Positions 8,599 through 16,744 are shown, counted from the stretch's first letter. The stretch: 64,000 bases of DNA from Burkholderiaceae bacterium (GCA_024235955.1 JACKLJ010000003.1:1-64000); one strand, 5' to 3'. The notes: generated by a model not told the origin, from the letters alone. Numbers and translations: made by a program.

Positions 8599-9711
8599 TC
8601 AGCCGATCGAACCCACCACGCCTTCGACCAGGTAGTTCATCTTCTCCAGCTCGAGGTCGGTCTGCTTCTGCACCTTGCCGGCGGCGATGATTTCCTTGCC
8701 CTTGTTGTCCTTCAGCGGTCCCTTGAAGATGTCGAAGCTGCCCGCGATCATCTTGGCCTTGATGTCGTCGGCCTGCTTCTTCGCGGCGTCGGTGACCATC
8801 GGGCCGTAGGCCGAGGTCTTGACGTAGCCCTCCTTCAGGCCACCGCGCAGGAAGTTGGGGTGCGGCTTGCCGGCCTGCGCGGCAGCGAGGATGGTCTTGT
8901 AGGCGGTGAGCCAGTTCCACTCGGCACCGGTCAGGTAGGCGTTGGGTGCCAGCTTGGCCTGACTGGCGTGGTAGCCGCACACCATCTTGCCGCGCTTGGC
9001 GGCGGTCTCGACCACCACCTTGGGGCCGTCCACGTGCATGGTGAACACGTCGCAGCCCTGGTCGGCCAGGCTGTTGGTGGCCTCGGCCTCCTTCACGGCC
9101 ATCGACCAGTCGCCGGTGAAGATCACGTGGCAGGTGATGCCCGGCTTGACCGAGCGGGCGCCCATGGTGAACGCGTTGATGTTGCGCAGCACCTGCGGGA
9201 TCGGCTTGGCGGCGACGAAGGCGATCTTGTTGCTCTTCGTCATGTGGCCGGCCACCACGCCGTTCAGGTACTGGCACTCATCGATGTAGCCGAAGAAGCT
9301 GCCCACGTTCTTGGGGTTCTTTTCGGTCCACAGGCCGCCGCAGTGGGAGAAGCGCACGTCCGGGTATTTGGGCGCAACGGCCAGGATGTGGGGGTCGAAG
9401 TAGCCGAACGAGGTGGGGAACAGCAGCGAGGCGCCGTCCTGGGCGATCATGCCGGCCATGGTCTTCTGCACGGCCACCGTCTCGGGCACGTTCTCCTCTT
9501 CCACCAGCTTCACGCCGGGCAGCTTCTTCAGTTCCGCCGCAGCCTGCGCGTGCGCCTGGTTGTAGCCGTAGTCGTCGCGCGGGCCGACGTAGATGACGCC
9601 CACGGTGATGGGCTTCTGCGCCCGCGCCAGCGGGCTCAGCATGCCGAGCGTGCCGGCGGCACCGAACGCGGCCAGGGACTTGAGGGAATCGCGGCGGTTG
9701 AACTGGTTCAT
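8599..9711 (-). CDS. BMP-family ABC substrate-binding protein
   Basis: Periplasmic binding protein of 370 residues in the basic-membrane-protein/PnrA family. The N-terminus carries a Tat-like signal (NRRDSLKSLAAFGAAG) ending near ARAQ. The mature part has ITVGVIYVGPRDDYGYNQAH and later GYIDECQYLNGVVAGHMTKS, GDWSMAVKEAEATNSL and CDVFTMHVDGP. Known relatives bind nucleosides or purines; in this operon a ureide ligand is more likely, but that is inferred from context. GGAGAG lies seven bases before the ATG. A 132-base gap with a palindromic operator precedes it, so it probably has its own promoter. Confidence 0.93.
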   Translation of the reverse strand: MNQFNRRDSLKSLAAFGAAGTLGMLSPLARAQKPITVGVIYVGPRDDYGYNQAHAQAAAELKKLPGVKLVEEENVPETVAVQKTMAGMIAQDGASLLFPTSFGYFDPHILAVAPKYPDVRFSHCGGLWTEKNPKNVGSFFGYIDECQYLNGVVAGHMTKSNKIAFVAAKPIPQVLRNINAFTMGARSVKPGITCHVIFTGDWSMAVKEAEATNSLADQGCDVFTMHVDGPKVVVETAAKRGKMVCGYHASQAKLAPNAYLTGAEWNWLTAYKTILAAAQAGKPHPNFLRGGLKEGYVKTSAYGPMVTDAAKKQADDIKAKMIAGSFDIFKGPLKDNKGKEIIAAGKVQKQTDLELEKMNYLVEGVVGSIG

Positions 9712-9769
9712 GAAGCTCTCCGGGGTTGATGAGGAAGCAAGGCGGGGTCGGGACAACATTCAATCCAAA

Positions 9770-9781
9770 CTTGGATACAAG
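9770..9781. promoter_or_regulatory. Candidate GntR operator 1
   Basis: CTTGGATACAAG, with CTTG/CAAG arms, lies 59 bases upstream of the binding-protein ATG. It differs by one base from the perfect palindrome before atzF. The only GntR regulator in the operon is the 1769-2503 product. The match is direct; regulation is inferred. Confidence 0.55.
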
Positions 9782-9843
9782 ACTGCATGCATATTCCGTA
9801 CCACGTAGATCAGGCCTGGGCGGGCACGAAAAGAGCGGGCTTT

Positions 9844-10230
9844 TCAGCCCAGCAGGCTGACGTGGGCGGCAACCACGCGCCATCCCGGTGCAGTGCGCAT
9901 CCAGGTCTGGCTCTGGCGCCCCGTTCGGGTGCTGCCTTCGCGCCGGAACTCGCAGTTCGCGGTCGCGAAGTCGCGGCCGTAGGTGGTGATCTCCACCCGC
10001 AGCAACTCGCGCATCAGGCCCTGCAACGGCCGGCCGGCACGGAAGTCCGCGATCTCCTCATAGCCGTACAGGTTCTCGGTGGCGCCGTAGCGCAGCGTGT
10101 GCGGGCTGTTCCAGAACAGCTCGTCCAGCACCTCCACCTTGTTGTGCACGAGCGCGTCCTCGTAGCGGTCGAAGGCGGCGCGCACTTCGGCCACCACGTC
10201 GGTCAGGTTGATTTGGGCGTTGTCGATCAT
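9844..10230 (-). CDS. atzH: AtzH/HpxZ-type small hydrolase (DUF3225, NTF2-like fold)
   Basis: A 128-residue protein of the family annotated as HpxZ (oxalurate catabolism) or AtzH. AtzH converts 1,3-dicarboxyurea to allophanate, bridging AtzE and AtzF in the cyanuric acid pathway. Family blocks seen are VRAAFDRYEDALVHNKVEVL, LFWNSPHTLRYGATENLYGY, ADFRAGRP and the C-terminal SQTWMRTAPGWRVVAAHVSL. The length is standard. It sits nine bases after the atzE stop and is followed by the operator-containing gap, so it is the last gene of the proximal segment. Confidence 0.88.
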   Translation of the reverse strand: MIDNAQINLTDVVAEVRAAFDRYEDALVHNKVEVLDELFWNSPHTLRYGATENLYGYEEIADFRAGRPLQGLMRELLRVEITTYGRDFATANCEFRREGSTRTGRQSQTWMRTAPGWRVVAAHVSLLG

Positions 10231-10239
10231 CGAAGCCTC

Positions 10240-11667
10240 TCAGGCCAGGTCGGCCACCGGCGCCTGGGCGGTGCCGGCACGTTCGAGTTCGGCTGCGACG
10301 CGCAGCACGATGTCTTCGCGCCAGGGTGCGCCGATCACTTGCACGCCCACCGGCAGGCGCGAGCCCGCGCCCCAGACCGGCACGGCGCATACCGGCAGGC
10401 CGATGCATGAGATCGGCTGGGTGAGCAGCCCCATGTTGGGCCGCACCGGCAGCTGGCGGCCGTTGAGGTCGAAGCTCTCCGCGCCGATGGGCGTGGCCGC
10501 GCAGGGCGTGGCCGGCGCCAGCAGCACGTCGAACTGGCCCAGCACGCGCGCCACCGCTTCCGCGTAGAGGCGCCGCACGCGCTGGGCGCGCGCCACCCAG
10601 GCGGCCGGCAGCAGCGTGCCGGCCAGGAAGCGGTCGCGCGACAGCGGCTCGAAGTCCTGCGGGCGGCGGCGCAGGTCCGGCAGATGCAGGGCCGCGCCCT
10701 CGGCGTTGGTGATCAGGAAGGCCGCTGCGCGCCCTTCTTCCACCCAGGGCAGTTCCACCGTCCGGTAGGCGCCGAGCGTCTGAGCCACGGCGTCCACGGC
10801 GGCCAGGGCTTCGGGCAGCGCCTGTTCGCGGAACCAGCCGCCGAGCACGCCGACGCGCAGGCCGCGTGAGCCGGCCGCCAGCAGGTTGGTGACCGGCTCG
10901 GCGGCACGCTGTGCGCAGCCGGGGTCGTGGGGGACAGGCGCCTCGGGGCCCTGCATCGCGTCGTAGGCCGCAGCCAGGTCGCGTACCGAGCGGGCGAAGG
11001 GCCCCAGATGGTCCAGGCTGGAGACGAACGGATAGCTGCCGGTGCGCGGCAGCCGGCCGTACGTGGGTTTCAGGCCGAACACCCCGCACAGCGAGGCGGG
11101 CACACGGATGGAACCGTTGGTGTCCGAACCCAGGGTCAGTGGCACCTGGCCGGCGGCCACTGCCGCGCCACTGCCGCCGGACGATCCGCCCGCGATGCGG
11201 CTGAGGTCGTGCGGATTGTGCGCCGGGCCGACGTGGCTGTTCTCGGTGGTGAAGCCGTAGGCGTACTCGTCCATGTTGAGCGCGCCGACCAGCACCGCGC
11301 CGGCCTGTTCCAGCCGGCGCACCAGCAGCGCGTCCGCTCGGGCCGGCGCGGCCTGGCGTTCGATCTTCGAGCCGGCCAGCGTCGGCAGCCCCGCGATGTC
11401 GAACAGGTTCTTGACCGCGAACGGCATTCCCAGCAACGGCAGCTCGCGCGTGCGCGCCCCCGCCGGGCCGGCCAGCGAAGCGTCCACCTGGGCCGCCCGC
11501 CGCAAGGCGCGGTCGCGCAACACGTCGGTGAAGGCGTTCACCTGGCCATCGGTGGCGGCGATGCGGTCCAGTGCGGCCTGCACCAGGGCCGAAGCGCTGA
11601 CCTGGCCGTTGCGCACGGCCTCCGCCATGGCCGAACCATCGCGGCGCAGCAACTGGGCGGCGCTCAT
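10240..11667 (-). CDS. atzE: AtzE-family amidase (1-carboxybiuret hydrolase subunit)
   Basis: Amidase-signature enzyme of 475 residues. AtzE with AtzG removes ammonia from 1-carboxybiuret to give 1,3-dicarboxyurea. The Ser-cisSer-Lys triad is visible: K86 in PFAVKNLFD, S162 in IAGGSSGGSGAAVA and S186 in SDTNGSIRVPA, with the usual 24-residue Ser-to-Ser spacing. MDEYAYGFTTENSHVGPAHN is characteristic of the AtzE/HpxY branch. It overlaps atzG by four bases, consistent with subunits made in fixed ratio. The HpxY alternative (oxalurate breakdown) cannot be excluded by sequence alone; neighbouring biuH and atzF favour the biuret route. Confidence 0.9.
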   Translation of the reverse strand: MSAAQLLRRDGSAMAEAVRNGQVSASALVQAALDRIAATDGQVNAFTDVLRDRALRRAAQVDASLAGPAGARTRELPLLGMPFAVKNLFDIAGLPTLAGSKIERQAAPARADALLVRRLEQAGAVLVGALNMDEYAYGFTTENSHVGPAHNPHDLSRIAGGSSGGSGAAVAAGQVPLTLGSDTNGSIRVPASLCGVFGLKPTYGRLPRTGSYPFVSSLDHLGPFARSVRDLAAAYDAMQGPEAPVPHDPGCAQRAAEPVTNLLAAGSRGLRVGVLGGWFREQALPEALAAVDAVAQTLGAYRTVELPWVEEGRAAAFLITNAEGAALHLPDLRRRPQDFEPLSRDRFLAGTLLPAAWVARAQRVRRLYAEAVARVLGQFDVLLAPATPCAATPIGAESFDLNGRQLPVRPNMGLLTQPISCIGLPVCAVPVWGAGSRLPVGVQVIGAPWREDIVLRVAAELERAGTAQAPVADLA

Positions 11668-11870
11668 GTCCCCGGCTCCGGCGGCGAGACCGGCACGAAG
11701 GTCGTGGCGTTCTCGTGATGGGGCTCCAGCGGCACGGCCTCCAGCAGCGCGGCGAAGCCCGCGGCCAGCTCGAAGTAGCGCAGCACGCCCGGCCGGTGGT
11801 CCTGACGCAGTGGCAGTCCGAGGGTGGCCGCCGCGGCGTCGACGTAGTTCTCGATCCCGGTGGGTTTCAT
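11664..11870 (-). CDS. atzG: AtzG-like small subunit (DUF4089)
   Basis: A 68-residue protein read from ATG 11870, overlapping the downstream atzE start by four bases and the upstream ATPase stop by four bases. Its content, an N-terminal IENYVDAAAATLGLPL helix and a helix ending in FAALLEAVPLEP, is typical of AtzG/HpxX small proteins, which form a GatC-like partner for the amidase. It was identified by size, position and this helix pattern. The double ATGA overlap argues that it is a real translated gene. Confidence 0.82.
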   Translation of the reverse strand: MKPTGIENYVDAAAATLGLPLRQDHRPGVLRYFELAAGFAALLEAVPLEPHHENATTFVPVSPPEPGT

Positions 11871-12700
11871 CGTCGCACCTCCCGCTGGAAGATTTCCAGG
11901 CTGAGTTTCTTGGTCGCCACGAAGCTGGGCGTGCTGAGTGTTTCCACTGTCCGCGGCCGCGGGTCGTCGTAGCGCAGGATCTCGGCCACCCGGGTGGGCC
12001 GCTTGGTCAGCAGCAGCACCTGGTCGGCCAGGTACACCGCTTCCTCCAGGTCGTGCGACACCAGCAGCATGGTGGTGCCGGTGGCCATGAACACCTCCTG
12101 CAGCTTTTCGCGGATGAACAGCGTCATCTCGAAGTCCAGCGCGGAGAACGGCTCGTCGAGGAACAGCACCTCCGGTTCGGGCGCCAGCGCCCGCATGATG
12201 GAAGCGGTCTGCTGCTGCCCGCCGGAGAGCTCGTACGGGTAGCGGTGCAGGTCGAACTTGACGTCGAAGCTGGCCACCAGCTCCTCCATGCGGCGATCGA
12301 CCTCGGCCTTGCTGCGGCCTTCCAGCTTGAGCGGGTAGGCGATGTTGTCGATGGTGCGCATCCACGGAAACATCGCTTCCCGGTAGTTCTGGAACACGTA
12401 GCCGATCTTGGTGTCCTTGAGCGACTTGCCGTCGAACAGGATCTCGCCGGCGTCGATGGGCACCAGCCCGGCGATCATGTTGATCAAGGTGCTCTTGCCG
12501 CAGCCGTTGGGCCCGAAGACCGAGACGATGGCGTTCTTGGGGATGTCGAGGTCGAAGTTCTCGTACAGCGGCCAGCCCGCGAAGTACTTGGTCAGCCCGC
12601 GGATGGTGATGTGCGTGCCGGCCGGTCCGGGCTGGAACTTCGGCCTGGGCACGTCCGCGTACACGGGCCCGCTGCGCACGATGTCGTTGGCTGCTCTCAT
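11867..12700 (-). CDS. ABC importer ATPase, NitT/TauT/SsuB type
   Basis: A 277-residue single-cassette ATPase with Walker A GPNGCGKST (residues 63-71), Q-loop VFQNYREAMFPWM, signature LSGGQQQTASIMRAL, Walker B VLFLDEPFSALD and switch LLVSHDLEEAV. The FPWM after the Q-loop is typical of the nitrate/taurine/sulfonate branch. It carries an unusually long N-terminal leader of about 30 residues before the first strand. Four-base overlaps on both sides join it to the permease and atzG genes. Confidence 0.93.
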   Translation of the reverse strand: MRAANDIVRSGPVYADVPRPKFQPGPAGTHITIRGLTKYFAGWPLYENFDLDIPKNAIVSVFGPNGCGKSTLINMIAGLVPIDAGEILFDGKSLKDTKIGYVFQNYREAMFPWMRTIDNIAYPLKLEGRSKAEVDRRMEELVASFDVKFDLHRYPYELSGGQQQTASIMRALAPEPEVLFLDEPFSALDFEMTLFIREKLQEVFMATGTTMLLVSHDLEEAVYLADQVLLLTKRPTRVAEILRYDDPRPRTVETLSTPSFVATKKLSLEIFQREVRR

Positions 12701-13515
12701 CGGCCGCTCCAGTGGACGATGCGGCGCTCCAGCACCAGGAACAGGATGTTGAGCGCGTAGCCCAGCGCGCCCGCCGCCAGGATCGCCGCGTACATGGTCT
12801 TGACGTTGAGGATCTGCTGCGCGTCGATGATGCGATGGCCCAGCCCGGTGTCGGAGCCGATGAACATCTCGGCCACGATGACGATCACCAGCGCCATCGA
12901 CACCGCCGAGCGCAGGCCGACGAAGCTCGGCTGCAGGCTTTCCCACACCAGCACGTCGCGGAAGATCTGCCAGCGGGTGGCCCCCATGACCTTGGCGGCC
13001 ATCATGCGCTGCTTGCGCGCGTTGATGACGCCGTAGGCGCTGTTGAACACCACGATCAGCAGCGCGCCGAAGGCAGCGATGGCGACCTTGTTGATCTCCG
13101 AGACGCCGAAGATCAGCAGGAACAGCGGGATCAGCGCCGACGACGGTGTGGAGCGGAAGAAGTCCACCAGGAACTCCACGCTGCGGTAGGCCTTCTCGTT
13201 GCTGCCCAGCAGCACCCCCAGCGGGACGCCCACGACCGCGGCGATGAGAAAGGCCTGCAGCGTGCGCCACACGGTGACCGCGAAGTCGGTCAGCAGCGCG
13301 CCGCCGGCCAGGCCGGTGACGAGCGTGGCGACGGTGTCGGCGGGCGAGGGCAGCAGGATGGGCTTGATCCAGCCCATGCGCACCACCAGGTCCCAGACGA
13401 TGAACAGGACCACGGGCCCGATGAAGGGCAGCAGCCGGTCGCTCATCGGCGGGCGCGGCGCGGCGCCGCTGGCCCCCGCCCAGGGCGCGGCCGCCGGGAG
13501 GCTTGTCTCGGCCAT
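12697..13515 (-). CDS. ABC importer permease, NitT/TauT/SsuC type
   Basis: A 272-residue BPD_transp_1 permease with about six membrane helices and a coupling loop MGATRWQIFRDVLVWESLQP (EAA-like, with the conserved G). ALIPLFLLIFGVSEINKVAI matches the SsuC/TauC pattern. The start follows the binding-protein stop by four bases. It works with the 11867 ATPase and 13520 binding protein. Confidence 0.92.
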   Translation of the reverse strand: MAETSLPAAAPWAGASGAAPRPPMSDRLLPFIGPVVLFIVWDLVVRMGWIKPILLPSPADTVATLVTGLAGGALLTDFAVTVWRTLQAFLIAAVVGVPLGVLLGSNEKAYRSVEFLVDFFRSTPSSALIPLFLLIFGVSEINKVAIAAFGALLIVVFNSAYGVINARKQRMMAAKVMGATRWQIFRDVLVWESLQPSFVGLRSAVSMALVIVIVAEMFIGSDTGLGHRIIDAQQILNVKTMYAAILAAGALGYALNILFLVLERRIVHWSGR

Positions 13516-13519
13516 GGCC

Positions 13520-14518
13520 TCAGCCCTTGTAGAGCATGGAATCGACCTTCAGCCGGGCGCTGAACACGCCCTTGTCCGAGAACAGGTCGAAGAACTTCTG
13601 GAAGTACGCGATGTCGCTGGTGGTGAACTCGTTGTACATGGTGTAGGCGGCCAGCGGGACCTCGGCCGTCAGCGCGCCCTCGATGGCGGTGTAGCCCTTG
13701 AGGAAGCCGCGTGCCTCGGCCGGTTGCTTGCGCACGTAGTCCACGCCCTTGCCATAGGCGGTGATGAACTTGCGCGCCTCTTCCGGGTGCTGGCGGATGA
13801 AGGCGGAGGTGAGCGAGGCCGAGCCGCCGAACCACGGCGCCATCGGGTCGCCCAGGATGTACCTGGCGATCACGCCGGCCTCCAGCGTGCGGGTGGCGCC
13901 CTTCATGCGGCCGATGGTGCCGGTGGGCTCCAGCGTGTAGCAGGCGTCGGCCTGGCCGGCCGCGAGCGCGGCCACGTGCTGGCCGATCGGCAGCTCGGTC
14001 ACCGTGGCGCCGGTGGCGCCGCCGCGCTCGAGCACGGTCTTGGCCAGCGTGGTGTTCTGGATGCCCGGGCCGGACAGCACCTTCTTGCCCTTCAGGTCGG
14101 CGATGGTCTTGGCCGGGCTGCCCGCGGGCACCAGCACTTCGTCCAGCACGTTCTTGGCGTTGCTGGGGTTGGAGCAGAACAGCTTGAAGGTGCCGGGCGA
14201 GGCCAGCTCGCCGATGGCGATGTTGGCCGAGCCGGTGCCGTTGGCGCTGCCGTCGCTGCGGCCCGACAGCATGGCTTCCATGATCTGCTGGGCGCCGGCG
14301 TAGCGCTGCACCTCGACGTCGAGGCCGGCGTCCTTGAAGTAACCCAGCTCCACAGCGGAATAAAACGGCAGGCCGGCGGCGATGGGCCAGTACCCGATCC
14401 GGATCTTTGGCGTCTGGGCACGCACCAGGGCGGGCGCCGCCAGGGCGGCCAGGGCGGCGCCACTGGCCTGCAGCGCGCGGCGGCGGGAAACGGTGGCGGG
14501 GCGGTTGGTCGAGGTCAT
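13520..14518 (-). CDS. ABC substrate-binding protein, NMT1/THI5-like (SsuA type)
   Basis: A 332-residue periplasmic protein with a Tat-like signal (SRRRALQASGAALAALAAP, cleavage near VRAQ). The mature start IRIGYWPIAAGLPFYSAVELGYF and the motif GLDVEVQRYAGAQQIMEAML are standard for NMT1-like binding proteins. The insert GRSDGSANGTGSANIAIGEL is glycine/serine rich. AAGGAG lies ten bases before the ATG. The ligand is probably a ureide or urea derivative given the neighbours; this is inference. Confidence 0.93.
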   Translation of the reverse strand: MTSTNRPATVSRRRALQASGAALAALAAPALVRAQTPKIRIGYWPIAAGLPFYSAVELGYFKDAGLDVEVQRYAGAQQIMEAMLSGRSDGSANGTGSANIAIGELASPGTFKLFCSNPSNAKNVLDEVLVPAGSPAKTIADLKGKKVLSGPGIQNTTLAKTVLERGGATGATVTELPIGQHVAALAAGQADACYTLEPTGTIGRMKGATRTLEAGVIARYILGDPMAPWFGGSASLTSAFIRQHPEEARKFITAYGKGVDYVRKQPAEARGFLKGYTAIEGALTAEVPLAAYTMYNEFTTSDIAYFQKFFDLFSDKGVFSARLKVDSMLYKG

Positions 14519-14568
14519 GGTGGGTACTCCTTGGGACAACAAAAAAAGAGAAGAAAAAACGCGGGGCC

Positions 14569-16296
14569 TCAGGCGGCCAGCGAACGGATGTAGGCGCGCC
14601 AGCCGCCGTGGTGGCTGATGTCCTGGGCGCCGGCCAGCGCCAGCGGCTCGCACAGGAAGCCCTGCACGGCACTGCCGTCCTCCAGCGTCAGGGTGCCGAT
14701 GCCCAGCGGCGCCGGGATCAGGGCGACGAAGGAGCCGTAGCGGTCGAGCGGCATGTCCCAGACCTCGACCGCGATGGCGGCGCCTTCACCGGGTGCGGTG
14801 CGCACCATGCCGGGCTTGGGCGGGGTGGTGCCGGGCAGGGCGAACAGGCGGTACTGCGGGGCGGTGCGGGTGCTGGCCACCAGGCGGGCGCCGCGCTCGG
14901 TCAGCTGGCCGTTCAGCGGCATGCCGGAAAGGTGGGCGCCCACCACCGCCACCTGGACGGTCGCCGCGGCCGGCGCCTGCGGCAGCGGCAGCGGCGCCGG
15001 CATCGCTTCGCCGGTGGCGCCCAGCGGCAGGCCGGTGGCGTGGTGGTAGCGCTGCCCGAGGGCGGCCAGCGCCAGGTCGCTGCCGCAGGGGCCGATCAGC
15101 GTGATGCCGAAGGGCAGGCCGTCCGGCCGCAGACTGCTGGGTACGGAGAGCGCGGCGTAATCCAGCAGGTTGACGAAGTTGGTGTACACGCCCATCCGGC
15201 TGTTGCGGGCCACCGGGTCGGCCCGCATGTCGGCGATGGTGCAATGCGTCGGCGCGGTGGGCACGGCGAGCACGTCGATCCGCTCCCACATGGCCGCGGC
15301 CCGCTGGCCCAGCGCGCGCAGGCGTGTCTGCGCCTCCACGTGCTGCGCGGCATCGTAGGCGCGGCCCTGCGCGAGGATGGTGCGCACCGGCTCGATCACC
15401 GCTGCCTCATGCGCGTCGAAGAACGGCCGCACGGCGGCGTAGCGCTCGGCCACCAGCGCGCTGTCGTACAGCAGCGCCGCGGCCTCGGCCAGCGGGGTGT
15501 AGTCGATCTCCACCGGCGTGCCGCCCAGCGCCTGCAGGCGTTCGATGGCGAGGTCGAACGCGGCCTCGGCCTGCGTGTCGCCGAAGAAGGCGCGCAGCGA
15601 AGGTACGCCGAAGCGGAAGCTGGCGGGCCAGTGCGCCGGCGCCAGGGTGAGCTCGCGGGAGTACGGGTCGCGCGGGTCCGGGCCCATGGCCGCGCACAGC
15701 ACGCGCGCCGCCAGCTCCACGGTGCGCGCGAAGATCGAGACGCAGTCCACGCTCTGGGCCGCCGGCACCACGCCGTGCGCGCTGACCAGCCCGCGCGAGG
15801 GCTTGAGCCCGACGATGTTGTTCAGCCCGGCCGGCACGCGACCGGAGCCGGCGGTGTCGGTGCCGAGCGCGAAGTCCACCTCGCCCGTGGCGACAGCGAA
15901 GGCCGAACCCGAGCTGGAGCCACCGCTCACGTAGGCCGGATCGAACGCGTTGGGTACGGCGCCGTAGGGCGAGCGCGTGCCGTTCAGGCCGCAGGCGAAC
16001 TGGTCGAGGTTGGTCTTGCCGGCCACCAGGGCGCCGGCGCGGCGCAGGCGCTGCACCACGCCGGCGTCTTCGGTGGCCACGTGCCCAAAGGCAGGGCATG
16101 CGGCCGTGGTCGGCAGGCTGGCCACGTCGATGTTGTCCTTGACGGCGAAGCGCAGCCCGGCCAGGGGGGCGGGGCCGCCTTCAACCGGGGCTTGCAGCGG
16201 CGGCAGGGGCTGCGGCAGCCGGGTAATCCAGGCGGCTGCCGCGGTGCCGTCGAGCTCGGGGCGCGGCTCCGGGAGGCTGGGCGATGCGTGCACCAT
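14569..16296 (-). CDS. atzF: Allophanate hydrolase
   Basis: Breaks allophanate down to carbon dioxide and ammonia, the last step of biuret use. The 575-residue protein has an N-terminal amidase-signature domain with K53 (FAVKDNIDVASLPT), S127 (VSGGSSSGSAFAVATGEV) and S151 (GTDTAGSGRVPAGLNN). The 74- and 24-residue spacings equal those of AtzF from Pseudomonas ADP (91, 165, 189). The C-terminal domain from about residue 440 (VVGAHLSGMPLNGQL, YRLFALPGTTPPKPGM) is the AtzF/DUF1 C-domain that finishes the reaction. It is the first gene of the operon, with a palindromic operator 16 bases upstream of the ATG. Confidence 0.94.
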   Translation of the reverse strand: MVHASPSLPEPRPELDGTAAAAWITRLPQPLPPLQAPVEGGPAPLAGLRFAVKDNIDVASLPTTAACPAFGHVATEDAGVVQRLRRAGALVAGKTNLDQFACGLNGTRSPYGAVPNAFDPAYVSGGSSSGSAFAVATGEVDFALGTDTAGSGRVPAGLNNIVGLKPSRGLVSAHGVVPAAQSVDCVSIFARTVELAARVLCAAMGPDPRDPYSRELTLAPAHWPASFRFGVPSLRAFFGDTQAEAAFDLAIERLQALGGTPVEIDYTPLAEAAALLYDSALVAERYAAVRPFFDAHEAAVIEPVRTILAQGRAYDAAQHVEAQTRLRALGQRAAAMWERIDVLAVPTAPTHCTIADMRADPVARNSRMGVYTNFVNLLDYAALSVPSSLRPDGLPFGITLIGPCGSDLALAALGQRYHHATGLPLGATGEAMPAPLPLPQAPAAATVQVAVVGAHLSGMPLNGQLTERGARLVASTRTAPQYRLFALPGTTPPKPGMVRTAPGEGAAIAVEVWDMPLDRYGSFVALIPAPLGIGTLTLEDGSAVQGFLCEPLALAGAQDISHHGGWRAYIRSLAA

Positions 16297-16311
16297 AAAT
16301 AAGCATCCTGT

Positions 16312-16323
16312 CTTGTATACAAG
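16312..16323. promoter_or_regulatory. Candidate GntR operator 2 (operon head)
   Basis: CTTGTATACAAG is a perfect 12-base palindrome, 16 bases upstream of the atzF ATG. In the transcription direction it is followed by an AGGA ribosome-binding core. The placement fits repression at or just after the promoter. The site type (TTGTATACAA) is common for FCD-type GntR regulators. Confidence 0.65.
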
Positions 16324-16470
16324 ATGCTATGCAAGACGTGTGCCATCTGCCCGGGTCTGATGGCGTGGTCTGCCTGGGCTGGATGGACGGCGCGCCGTTG
16401 CCGCAGGGCCACAGGCGGTGTGCGGAAGTGCGCTGCGCGCAACGTCTTGTCCCCGATTGGAGCGCGGACT

Positions 16471-16486
16471 CTAGGGTAAACCCTAG
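16471..16486. promoter_or_regulatory. Palindrome before the 57-residue gene
   Basis: CTAGGGTAAACCCTAG has perfect seven-base arms around AA. It lies about 77 bases upstream of the small gene at 16563. It could be an operator or part of a promoter for that gene or for the divergent atzF operon; the sequence does not decide. Confidence 0.45.
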
Positions 16487-16562
16487 GCCAGGCTTACAAT
16501 TCGCTGACCGGCCAAAAGCCAACCCAGGGAAGCGGCCAAGCAACCGCCAATCCCGAACTGTC

Positions 16563-16736
16563 ATGTTGAACCAACTTCTGCAACGTCTGTTTTCCCAGCA
16601 ACCCGCGGCCCAGCGCCGCAACCAGAGCCTGCCAGCCGAGCTCATGGCCCGCGCCGAAGCCAGCGCCGGCACCGACCCGTTCCACGCCATCGAACTGCGC
16701 CGCGCCGCCATCGCCTTTCTGGGCGTGGTGAGCTGA
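16563..16736 (+). CDS. Hypothetical small protein, 57 residues
   Basis: I do not recognise this protein. It starts MLNQLLQRLFSQQPAAQRRN and continues with a basic/polar middle (LPAELMARAEASAGTDPFHA) and ends in an amphipathic IELRRAAIAFLGVVS. No signal peptide or membrane helix is obvious; the first 12 residues could form an amphipathic helix. It stands alone between the ureide operon (divergent) and a gene-free repeat region. A conspicuous palindrome lies upstream and a GC hairpin follows its stop, which supports it being a genuine single-gene unit. Codon third positions are GC-rich like the neighbours. Confidence 0.6.
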   Translation: MLNQLLQRLFSQQPAAQRRNQSLPAELMARAEASAGTDPFHAIELRRAAIAFLGVVS

Positions 16737-16744
16737 CGGCCCGC

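Noticed and set aside
7510..9729. Long plus-strand frame opposite the BMP importer genes
   Set aside because: It covers three genes with clear family motifs on the other strand; no motif of its own.
9829..9850. Terminator after atzH (GAAAAG/CTTTTC arms)
   Set aside because: Stem is AT-rich and short, with no T run; more likely chance next to the operator region.
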